This document shows, piece after piece, positions 1 to 7,002 of a stretch of DNA of 64,000 nt (position 1 is its first letter; every line of letters begins with the position of its first letter). This DNA comes from Paenibacillus etheri (GTDB lineage: Bacteria; Bacillota; Bacilli; Paenibacillales; Paenibacillaceae). The notes under the pieces are model-generated. The model made no database searches, was not told the origin of the DNA, and saw only the letters and a list, made by a program, of their open reading frames with translations. Location: assembly GCF_001012825.1 (NCBI RefSeq), contig NZ_LCZJ02000020.1, positions 1-64,000 on the forward strand. Direction: 5' to 3'. A program made the position numbers and the translations under genes.

Positions 1-2
1 AG

Positions 3-104
3 CTTGCCCACGCCCTAGATCTCATCAACCACCGCCCCCGGAAATGTCTGGGGTGGAAGTCTGCTCACGAATCTTTCATGTCCGAAGTGTCGCACTTAAC
101 TTGA
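3..104 (+). CDS. IS30-family transposase, C-terminal end (5' partial)
   Basis: An open frame runs in from the window edge and ends at TGA 102-104. It encodes 33 residues with the IS30-type tail: a NHRPRKCLGWKSAHE stretch and then a VSHLT ending. This is the end of the DDE catalytic domain, where the last acidic residue lies just upstream. The rest of the gene is off the window, so I cannot tell whether the element is intact. The sequence just after the stop (ACAATCCGTC) resembles a terminal region of such elements, but the terminal repeat cannot be confirmed without the other end. Confidence 0.7.
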   Translation, partial: LAHALDLINHRPRKCLGWKSAHESFMSEVSHLT

Positions 105-217
105 CAATCCGTCATAAATAAAGTTTGCTCTCTACAACATGAGACCATGCTTGAAGAACTCTAGGCCAAATTGTACGTTCTATTAACAACTCACGTTAGT
201 TCCACATAATAGAATAA

Positions 218-481
218 CCGAAAGAAAATAAATCCAAATTTTATTCAAATCAACACCATCCTTTAATATCCCCGGTAAGGGGTGCAGTACAAATTTCCGA
301 GAAGATTAACTTTTACAACCGCGAAGTATCAGCAATATTACACAGAAACGGCCGTAAATTTGGTAATTATCATTCACCCAAAGGATATCCTGTTGGTACA
401 ATTGAGTTGTATAACGAGGATTTAGTTGTCTTTGAATACCCTGGAACACTTACGCTACATTACTGTCCAAAAACTAAATAA
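218..481 (+). pseudogene. Unrecognised open fragment, possible gene remnant
   Basis: This frame is open for 88 codons after the TAA at 215-217 and ends at TAA 479-481. It has no ATG and no ribosome binding site. From about 280 onward the translation looks like a normal soluble protein (for example NREVSAILHRNGRKFGNYH and ELYNEDLVVFEYPGTL), with balanced composition. I do not recognise the family. It sits between an IS30 end and an IS3 remnant, so the 3' end of a disrupted gene is the simplest reading. Coding status is uncertain. Confidence 0.3.
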
Positions 482-513
482 TCATAAAGCACAAGAAAGA
501 CCACTTCAAGGGT

Positions 514-720
514 TCAATTATGGTTTTCTACTTCAGTCCAACCATTCATAGGAGTAAATGTTTCTGTTTTCCCAGTTATTGTGTTTATTTTGACAGGTAC
601 TTTTCCACCATTATTATCATATTCAAACTCTAAGTACCTATACGGTGTTGGATATATCAACAAACTAAACAGAACAATAACAAATAAAAATCCAAGAACA
701 TATAAGATTATTTTCTTCAA
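514..720 (-). CDS. Small membrane-anchored protein, 68 aa, unknown function
   Basis: The start is TTG, preceded by a GGAGGGG ribosome binding site at about 7 nt spacing, which decides the start. Residues 1-24 form a single hydrophobic segment after MKK, which is a membrane anchor or uncleaved signal. A hydrophilic 44-residue tail follows, beginning with an aromatic-rich YPTPYRYLEFEYD stretch, so the tail is probably outside the cell. I do not recognise the family. It stands alone among mobile-element remnants, and no partner gene is suggested. Confidence 0.6.
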   Translation of the reverse strand: MKKIILYVLGFLFVIVLFSLLIYPTPYRYLEFEYDNNGGKVPVKINTITGKTETFTPMNGWTEVENHN

Positions 721-948
721 GAAAACCCCTCCATTGGTATATAATTCTATATTATACCATATTGTTAGTCACTAAATTTATTTGGAAATAATTCCATACC
801 GAAATGATAAGTGCCATGGGTAGTTACTTGATGGATGAATAATCAATTAAGCCTCCCCTTCCCTTTCAGATACTCTCAGATCAATGAAGTTGCGTATGGT
901 CTTCTTAATAAGAAGCTGCAGCTTATAATTAACCCCCCTCGGAGAAAT

Positions 949-1221
949 TGAAGTGCACCCCTTAGAATAGACTTTGGATAAAACCCCTGGTATATCCAAT
1001 GGAAATCTAGGAGGTGCATTTTTATGGCGATTAAAGGACAGAAGTTTAAAGCATACACGTATGAGATTAAAAAAGAGGCCATTCGTTTACATGTGGAAGA
1101 AAGATGGGCTTATCGGAAAATTACGGAGTATTTTGAGATTCACAACCAAGGGCGAGTAAAGAAATAGATGAAGAAATACCGGGAGCTAGGGGAATTTGGG
1201 CTACTAGATCAACGGGGACGT
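949..1221 (+). mobile_element. IS3-family (IS150-like) left-end remnant
   Basis: The left end begins TGAAGTGCACCCCTTAGAAT, typical of IS3-family terminal repeats. It is followed 75 bp later by a transposase orfA start with a strong AGGAGGTG site. Similarity to the IS stops near 1221, inside the orfA motif that normally continues GRRKEY. There the sequence changes abruptly to the decayed FAD-dependent gene on the other strand. No orfB and no right end are present, so this is a dead fragment. Confidence 0.7.
1024..1167 (+). pseudogene. IS3-family transposase OrfA, truncated by nonsense codon
   Basis: The ATG at 1024 follows AGGAGGTGCATTTTT. The frame encodes MAIKGQKFKAYTYEIKKEAI and then the helix-turn-helix part typical of IS3 OrfA. 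It stops at TAG 1165-1167 after GRVKK. In intact relatives this position is Trp (GRVKKWMKKYRE), so TGG has probably become TAG. The frame continues beyond the stop as MKKYRELGEFGLLDQRGRH to about 1221, which shows that the gene was once longer. It is not functional. Confidence 0.7.
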
Positions 1222-1626
1222 CACTGTCGGTCGTAGGATCTGTAATGATCGGTGTAGCCCCATGCTCCAGATTCACCTCATCGAATGTAGCAGATCAGTT
1301 CTAACACCTTGGAAGGAACCAAATAATCGGTCATCCAACCGCCGAATTCTGTTGTGATATTGAACTTGCCATCACTGTAAGCTCCTGCTTCCCCCGAAGC
1401 CCGCAGTAATCGAACAAGCAGGCAGGCACCCCGCAAATTCCTTTCGGCCAGAAGCCGGTGGACAGAGCTTGATCTTCTCTTCCAAAATTGGACAACTGCG
1501 GCGATAGATATCATGACCCTTGTCCACGAGAAGTACCTTCCATTGCGGCGCCTTGCGCGTCAGCTCGTAGCAAGCAAATATCCCTGCGGGACCTGCACCC
1601 ACAACAATCACATCATATTTACTCAT
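1222..1626 (-). pseudogene. FAD-dependent oxidoreductase, frameshifted and truncated
   Basis: The ATG at 1626 has a GGAAGGA site upstream. It opens with a dinucleotide-binding fold (VIVVGAGPAGIFACYELTRK) and the family signature with KIKLCPP and GRKEFAGCLPACSI. After GFGG the frame is lost. The expected continuation GAYSDGKFNITTEFGGWM is read in another frame, and a third frame carries DEVNLEHGATPIITDPTTD. Homology ends near 1222 at the IS3 remnant, leaving about 135 of the family's roughly 470 codons. Two frameshifts and the truncation make it non-functional. The family (COG2509-type FAD-dependent dehydrogenases) is recognised from motifs, and no substrate can be assigned. Confidence 0.8.
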
Positions 1627-1668
1627 CTGTTCCTTCCATGAATCGCATTTATTAGATGTTTACTCAAC

Positions 1669-1716
1669 AAAAAAAACGACTACAACATAGGTATGTCAAA
1701 GGCACCCTATCCGTAG
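1669..1716 (-). terminator. Intrinsic terminator of the purine riboswitch
   Basis: On the minus strand CTACGGATAGG (its 5' part is the 3' side of aptamer helix P1) can pair with CCTATGTTGTAG, with a small internal loop. A run of eight T follows. Because the terminator stem uses the P1 strand, forming the aptamer should change transcription read-through. This is the layout expected of a purine riboswitch expression platform. Confidence 0.65.
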
Positions 1717-1774
1717 CCAGGAATTTACGGTTCCCTGTAGAACCCCCCAAACCTTATCTTCGGGGATATACGAA
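1710..1774 (-). promoter_or_regulatory. Purine riboswitch aptamer (guanine type)
   Basis: Read on the minus strand, the element has P1 (TTCGTA with TACGGA), P2 (CCCCGA with TTTGGGG) and J2/3 GTTCTAC. P3 carries the conserved loop ACCGTAAAT, and J3/1 is GGCTACG. These match the conserved core of the xpt-type purine riboswitch class. The specificity position in J3/1 is C, which in this family selects guanine or hypoxanthine over adenine. The preceding A is G here and J2/3 is slightly shortened, so some decay is possible. It sits 84 bases upstream of the broken FAD-dependent gene with a terminator between. Confidence 0.8.
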
Positions 1775-2002
1775 CAGCTGATCATTATTTTTTCGAGCCA
1801 ATAGGGATATTCCTGAGATTTACCGACAATATAATTCGCTTTTTAATTATAAAATATGTATTAATCGTTTTAATAATGTTTATTAAAAATAAAACACGAA
1901 CATTAATCAATAATTGTCCTTTTACCAAGAAATAGTCAAAAGGAACTCATAAATTATTGTCGAATATATAAGCAAATTGCCACTGGAAAAGAGGAACATA
2001 TT

Positions 2003-3097
2003 ATGCATACTACATCTCAAACTCCTCGTCAGTCCCATTGGAATCGTGTGCTTCTCAATGCATTCTGGATCATCCTGATTGTGGATTTAAGTATTCATAT
2101 GTTTGTTTCTCTATGCTTATGGGACCAACATCCGGATACCCTAACCATGGGAGAGTATATTGCGCAGTCGCTGATTCCTGATTCCATCATAGTGACTTTG
2201 ATCATTATTCTGGAATGCATCTATAGATGGAAACCTGTATGGTCCGAGCTTGCCATAACGGTTGCAAGCCATTTATTTCCGCTTCTGATTATCTTCAATC
2301 TCAATGATGAACTATATGTTATTTCATTAATTATGCTGCTGCCGCTGCTTGTATCCATGATCTATATGAACAGTAGTTATATGATAGCCTCTTCTGCCGT
2401 TTGTCTACTGTACACGATCATTTTATTTATCAAGACATATAGTCAAGGCTACGTACCGATAACTCAAACTATCATTGTTGCACTTATTTTTGCAGCTACT
2501 GCTTTAGCAGGCTTTGCAGTCATCGGTCGTGGGCGTGATTTGATGCGATCCCTGGAGAACTCGGTAAAATCAGAACAGGAATTGCGCATTCAGAATATAA
2601 TCATGGACCGCCTATCTAAGATCGATCCCCTAACTGACCTTTATAATCATAAAACGTTTCATGAATACTTAGGATGGCTGATCGATCATCAGCAGAGTAA
2701 TCCATTTCCCATGCAGCTAGCCGTTATGGACATCGACAACTTTAAAAAAGTAAATGATTCCTACGGGCACTCCGTTGGAGATATCGTATTACAAAAGGTT
2801 GCAGCGGTCCTCCTCGAACATATCGGTCCTGATGATTTCGCAGCTCGTTTCGGCGGAGAAGAATTTGTCGTCATTCTAACTTCTAAAACCCTTGATCATT
2901 CACTTAAGATTATGAAGCAAATTTTAACAGCCATCTCCGATATCCCTTTTGCGGAAATGAACGATAATAGCGTAACCGTCAGTATCGGTATGCACAATTT
3001 CGCAGGTTCAGATTCCAAGAATTCTACATTTCAGAAGGCAGATGATGCACTTTACGAGGCTAAGAATACAGGGAAGAACAAAATCGTAATCAGCTAA
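2003..3097 (+). CDS. Membrane-bound diguanylate cyclase (GGDEF)
   Basis: This 364-residue protein should make cyclic di-GMP from two GTP at the membrane. Six hydrophobic segments fill residues about 17-177 without a recognised sensor family. A short coil (about 180-205) follows, then a GGDEF domain to the C-terminus. The active-site signature is GGEEF at 284-288, and the metal/substrate region around DIDNFKKVND at 243-252 is intact, so it should be active. The RxxD product-inhibition site expected just upstream of GGEEF is replaced by GPDD. The start ATG follows GAGGAA. It converges on the gene at 3273-6395, another cyclic-di-GMP protein. Confidence 0.9.
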   Translation: MHTTSQTPRQSHWNRVLLNAFWIILIVDLSIHMFVSLCLWDQHPDTLTMGEYIAQSLIPDSIIVTLIIILECIYRWKPVWSELAITVASHLFPLLIIFNLNDELYVISLIMLLPLLVSMIYMNSSYMIASSAVCLLYTIILFIKTYSQGYVPITQTIIVALIFAATALAGFAVIGRGRDLMRSLENSVKSEQELRIQNIIMDRLSKIDPLTDLYNHKTFHEYLGWLIDHQQSNPFPMQLAVMDIDNFKKVNDSYGHSVGDIVLQKVAAVLLEHIGPDDFAARFGGEEFVVILTSKTLDHSLKIMKQILTAISDIPFAEMNDNSVTVSIGMHNFAGSDSKNSTFQKADDALYEAKNTGKNKIVIS

Positions 3098-3114
3098 AGA
3101 CCGAACACAAGCAA

Positions 3115-3205
3115 AAACGCCTTCGACGTCCCTAATGGACGGTAAGCGTTTATGCGAGAAATATAAGGATAATATATAGCGTGAGACTTATAAATTCTTA
3201 TATTT
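3115..3205 (+). repeat. Dispersed structured repeat, copy 1
   Basis: This is one of five related elements in the window (others at 22744, 22825, 35557 and 38649). The first half has outer arms AAACGC/GCGTTT enclosing two small hairpins, CGCCTTCGACG-like and a GTCC...GGAC palindrome (here CCCTAATGGAC). The second half is an AT-rich long hairpin, ATATAAGGATAAT... against ...TAAATTCTTATATTT. This copy is the most diverged. It lies between the 3' ends of two convergent genes. Confidence 0.7.
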
Positions 3206-3213
3206 GAACAAAT

Positions 3214-3246
3214 AAGCCCACGGATATTTTTACGGGCTTGTTTGTG
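3214..3246 (+). terminator. Terminator between convergent genes
   Basis: AAGCCC ... GGGCTT forms a hairpin followed by GTTTGTG on the plus strand, with a T-rich stretch on the minus side as well. It can serve both the diguanylate cyclase gene and the opposing GGDEF/EAL gene. The stem is short and the U tract imperfect. Confidence 0.5.
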
Positions 3247-3272
3247 TTCATCTGTAAGTTTGAATCTGACAG

Positions 3273-6200
3273 CTATATCCCACAGCGCCTCTGTGTTTCC
3301 AAAAGCCCTACAACTGCCTGCTTTGGCACAGGTCTGCTAATCAGGTAGCCTTGAACCTTGTCGCAGCCTAATTGCTTGAGCAAATCCATCTGAATAACCT
3401 CTTCTACACCCTCTGCTACAACTTTAAGTCCCATATTATGCCCCAACTGTATAATGGACTGCACAAAAGACTGGCTGTTAACTTTTTCTGAGAGCGAATC
3501 AATAAAGGTTTTATCCATCTTGAGCGTTGAAATCGGCAATTGCTGCAAATAGCTAAGTGATGAATAACCCGTTCCGAAATCATCCAAGGCGATGCCAATG
3601 CCCTTAGATTTTAGAAACTGCAGCTTACCCAGGATACTCTCAAATGATTTCATAAAAATAGACTCCGTGATTTCCAGCTCAAGACAGCTTGGATTTAGGC
3701 CGCTTACAGCCAGACTATCCTGTACCATCTCGATAAAATCGTTCTGGAATAGCTGAATAATTGAAATGTTCACCGATATTTTATAAGGAAATCCTGTGCG
3801 ATCTTGAATACCTTTCATAAAGACACAAGATTCGCGAAGCACCCATTCACCAATATCGATGATCAGCCTGGAATCCTCAGCAATTTTTATAAATGAAAGT
3901 GGGGATACAAAACCAAGCGATGGGCTGTTCCAACGAATTAATGCTTCAAAACCTGAGATGAATCCGGAATGCATATCCAACTGTGGCTGATAGTACAGTT
4001 CAAATTCATTGTTGTTCATAGCACTGCGCAAATGCTTCTCTATATTCATTCGTTCATTAAACGCTGTATGCATCGATTTGTCATAGACTACATAAGTTCC
4101 CTTGCCATCCTCTTTAGCACGGTACATCGCCACGTCTGCATTACTCAAAATTTGTTCGGTCGTCTCTCCATCCTCTGGATAAAAAGAAATTCCTATACTT
4201 AACGAGACGTACAGATTGCTCTCACCTACCAAAAAAGAGTGCCTGAACGCTCTCATTATATGCTCTGCCAGATTCAATACAGCCTCACGGTCCTCTGTAT
4301 CCTTAATATAAATAACAAATTCATCTCCGCCTAGCCGTGAGAGCATATCTCCTTCCCGCATCAGTGACTGCAATCTCTCACTTGCCTTCCGAATGAGTAC
4401 ATCCCCGGATTTATGACCTAAGGTATCGTTGATGTATTTGAAGTTATCTGAATCCAGAAACAGTAGTGCGAATTTCCCACCCGGATGCTTTAGATACTTC
4501 TCCATGGACTCCAGCAGACATAAACGGTTAGGCAAATTACTGAGCGCATCCACATAAGCCAGACGATGCATATGTTTCTGATTGTCTAGAAGCATATTAT
4601 ATTGTACTAGAAGCTCCTGTTGAGTGGTCGCGAGCTGCTCATAGGTCGCCCCAAGCTCTTGGTAGCTATTGCTCAGTTTAAGCTCCGCTTGCTTCCGCTC
4701 GCTGATATCAATCAAGGAGCCCATGAATAACAGAACTTCATCCTTTGGATTAACGGTAGCCTTACCCCTAACTTCAAACCACACGATCTGATTATCTTTG
4801 GTAATCATGCGGAACTCCGTTTCGAAAATAGGTGTAACACCCTCCAGGTGATCATGTTTAAGCTTACGGGTTGAAGCTAGGTCATCGGGATGAACAATAC
4901 TAAAGGCTCCCTCTTCAAATGAGTTGATTTCATTCTTCGTGTAACCTACGAGGTCATACCATCGATCTGATAAATTAAAACGTCTCGTCTCCAAATCAAA
5001 CTCCCACATATATGCGCCAGAACCTTCTGTAGTGAGCCGGAAACGTCGTTCACTGATTTGAAGCCTATTAAATTGTTCCTGCAGATCGACCTCTGTCGCT
5101 GAGAGCTCTTCGTATGTAGCTTCCAATTCCTTATAACTTAGCTGTAGCCTCAGCTCATTTTGTTTACGATTATCGATATCCACACCTACAAGTACAAAGA
5201 TATCGGCTGCTTGCTTATCAAGCCCTTTTAATAAGGCTGTCCGGAATGAGAAATATCGCGCTTCAGATGACTGGTCTGGGAGCTTAATTTCTACGTTGTT
5301 AACATATTCATACCGTATTGCCCGCATCAAAAGATCACGGATTGCAGCCGTACTACCTTTTAGACCATCGATATCCTTAATATTTACTCCCAGCACCTCT
5401 TTTTCGCTTAAACCCGTCATCCGCTCAGCAAACTTATTAAACCGCACTACTTTTTTATCTGCCTGCACCGCCCAAACTACCATGCCGCTATGCTCTATAA
5501 CATCTTCAAAAAATTGATGCTCCGAATAAACAGCACGCCGTAAACGGTTATTATATAATTTAAGCAAAATTAAACTAAGAATAAGAAGACAGAATAGAAC
5601 GATTGCTCCGCACACCAATCGCTTGTGGATCATGCCTTTATAATAATCAGAATGAACGTAGAAATAGTTCTGGTACAGTTCTTCAAAAGCACCCGAACGC
5701 TGCAATTCGTCCAATCTCTCGTTAATATAAGAAACCAACTCCGGCTTGGATTTACTGACTGCAAATGCTACATCCCTGGGGTAGAGATTACTCATTTCTT
5801 TTATAATATTGTTTGGCTCCCCCTGTTCAACGAGCAGATAATCGACCACCCCTTGATTCTCAAATAGAAGGTCGATCTCCCCTTTTTCTAAAGCCTTTAA
5901 AGCTTCAGGAATCGTTGCATATTCTACGTAATCATTAATCCCCAGCTTCCCGTTCAGTACTGTTTCAGAATACTGTCCGTTTCCTAGACCTATCTTATAC
6001 TTTTTCAACGTGTTTAAATCGATCTCACCCTTAAGCCCTCGCCTTATGTAGATGGAAATATAGCTTTTGAAAACAGGTTCTGAAAATAACAACTCTTGTT
6101 TTCGTCTTTCGGTTATTGCCATTAGACCCGCAGTTTCGATATCTCCCTGAACGAGCCGATTATACACATCAGGCCACTTCCCTCTACTGTAGTGGACGTC

Positions 6201-6395
6201 GTAATCCTGCTTCTCAAAGATCAAACTACTCAAATCAATATCAAAACCGGTCATGTACCCATCTTTCACATATTTATAAGGTGGATACTCCAGCTCTACT
6301 TGATATTCTATCTCCTTTCTTTCGGCGTGAATGGCAGTAGGAGGTAAGAGCATAAACAGAATGCTAATCAGAAGCAACAGTTTACACTGCTTCAT
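3273..6395 (-). CDS. SBP_bac_3-PAS-PAS-GGDEF-EAL sensor protein, 1040 aa
   Basis: This large membrane protein makes and/or degrades cyclic di-GMP in response to an external ligand. A signal peptide (1-24) is followed by an amino-acid-type periplasmic binding domain (about 27-250). Then come one membrane segment (about 259-280), PAS at about 292-410, and PAS with PAC at about 450-570. GGDEF is at 689-693, with an intact RxxD inhibitory site at 680-683. The EAL domain has EAL at 817-819, and the downstream EITES, DDFGTGYSSL and LKMDKTFI motifs are present. Both enzymatic halves therefore look competent. Two similar coiled linkers (YKELEATYEEL and YQELGATYEQL) follow the two PAS domains. The start ATG follows AAGGGGG. 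It is monocistronic. Confidence 0.92.
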   Translation of the reverse strand: MKQCKLLLLISILFMLLPPTAIHAERKEIEYQVELEYPPYKYVKDGYMTGFDIDLSSLIFEKQDYDVHYSRGKWPDVYNRLVQGDIETAGLMAITERRKQELLFSEPVFKSYISIYIRRGLKGEIDLNTLKKYKIGLGNGQYSETVLNGKLGINDYVEYATIPEALKALEKGEIDLLFENQGVVDYLLVEQGEPNNIIKEMSNLYPRDVAFAVSKSKPELVSYINERLDELQRSGAFEELYQNYFYVHSDYYKGMIHKRLVCGAIVLFCLLILSLILLKLYNNRLRRAVYSEHQFFEDVIEHSGMVVWAVQADKKVVRFNKFAERMTGLSEKEVLGVNIKDIDGLKGSTAAIRDLLMRAIRYEYVNNVEIKLPDQSSEARYFSFRTALLKGLDKQAADIFVLVGVDIDNRKQNELRLQLSYKELEATYEELSATEVDLQEQFNRLQISERRFRLTTEGSGAYMWEFDLETRRFNLSDRWYDLVGYTKNEINSFEEGAFSIVHPDDLASTRKLKHDHLEGVTPIFETEFRMITKDNQIVWFEVRGKATVNPKDEVLLFMGSLIDISERKQAELKLSNSYQELGATYEQLATTQQELLVQYNMLLDNQKHMHRLAYVDALSNLPNRLCLLESMEKYLKHPGGKFALLFLDSDNFKYINDTLGHKSGDVLIRKASERLQSLMREGDMLSRLGGDEFVIYIKDTEDREAVLNLAEHIMRAFRHSFLVGESNLYVSLSIGISFYPEDGETTEQILSNADVAMYRAKEDGKGTYVVYDKSMHTAFNERMNIEKHLRSAMNNNEFELYYQPQLDMHSGFISGFEALIRWNSPSLGFVSPLSFIKIAEDSRLIIDIGEWVLRESCVFMKGIQDRTGFPYKISVNISIIQLFQNDFIEMVQDSLAVSGLNPSCLELEITESIFMKSFESILGKLQFLKSKGIGIALDDFGTGYSSLSYLQQLPISTLKMDKTFIDSLSEKVNSQSFVQSIIQLGHNMGLKVVAEGVEEVIQMDLLKQLGCDKVQGYLISRPVPKQAVVGLLETQRRCGI

Positions 6396-6610
6396 CGCCC
6401 ATTCCCCCTTTTTACTGAATTTACAGTAATATCCTTAATTATATTCGACAAAATATGTCAATACCCCTGCTATTTCCGTCCTCGTCACACAATATACGCA
6501 AATCCTATCGATAATCCCTTCCCTTTGCAAATTATATAAAATTAGGGATGCTACATTTTTATATTGCTTTTTAGATGGAAAATGTGGATAATAGCAATAA
6601 TGATACAAGT

Positions 6611-6625
6611 TGATAATGATTATCA
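6611..6625 (+). promoter_or_regulatory. Perfect 7-1-7 Fur box
   Basis: TGATAATGATTATCA matches the Bacillus 7-1-7 Fur operator (TGATAAT-N-ATTATCA) at every position. It lies 62 bp upstream of the 47-residue ORF at 6688 and 215 bp upstream of the divergent GGDEF/EAL gene. The nearer small ORF is the likelier target. Iron-dependent repression is inferred from the site alone. Confidence 0.8.
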
Positions 6626-6687
6626 TTATTAAATAAGTAATTGATTTCACTTTACTATATTTAAGTTAAAAAGGAGACTGATCACCC

Positions 6688-6831
6688 ATGAACGTTACCT
6701 CTACCCGAACAACACTACAGGTTGACGATTATCTGGATCTGCTCAATCTTGCCGTTAAAGTTGGAGATTTAAAATGGCAAAAAGAAATTAAATCCAGATT
6801 GCAATACATTCTCTGTCTACCGACAAGATAA
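6688..6831 (+). CDS. 47-aa small protein behind a Fur box
   Basis: The ATG follows AAAAAGGAGACTG, a strong ribosome binding site. The frame ends at TAA 6829-6831, and a clean intrinsic terminator starts 15 bp later, so this is a one-gene unit. The middle reads DDYLDLLNLAVKVGDLKWQK, an amphipathic helix pair loosely like the short IDEAL-type motif. The C-terminal part is basic. No signal peptide is seen. With the perfect Fur box upstream, a role in iron limitation, perhaps like the small Fbp proteins of Bacillus, is possible. There is no clear sequence match to those, so this remains inference. Confidence 0.65.
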   Translation: MNVTSTRTTLQVDDYLDLLNLAVKVGDLKWQKEIKSRLQYILCLPTR

Positions 6832-6846
6832 TCCTTCTGCATATTC

Positions 6847-6879
6847 GCCGCATTCCTTTTAAGGAATGCGGCTTTTTTT
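6847..6879 (+). terminator. Terminator after the small Fur-linked gene
   Basis: GCCGCATTCC TTTT.. GGAATGCGGC forms a perfect 10-bp stem followed by seven T. It separates the small gene from the downstream TPM-domain gene, so the latter needs its own promoter. Confidence 0.9.
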
Positions 6880-7002
6880 GCGGGTATGATTCGAGGCCTT
6901 GTAAGAATAGAGGGACTCTGGGTCACCTGATGGTTAATGATATAGTATAATTATCAGCATAATATATTGAATACAAAGTCCTTCAGATTGGAGCGTGTCA
7001 GC

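Noticed and set aside
1780-2002. Cyclic-di-GMP riboswitch upstream of the diguanylate cyclase gene
   Set aside because: The region is AT-rich and lacks the conserved GEMM core motifs.
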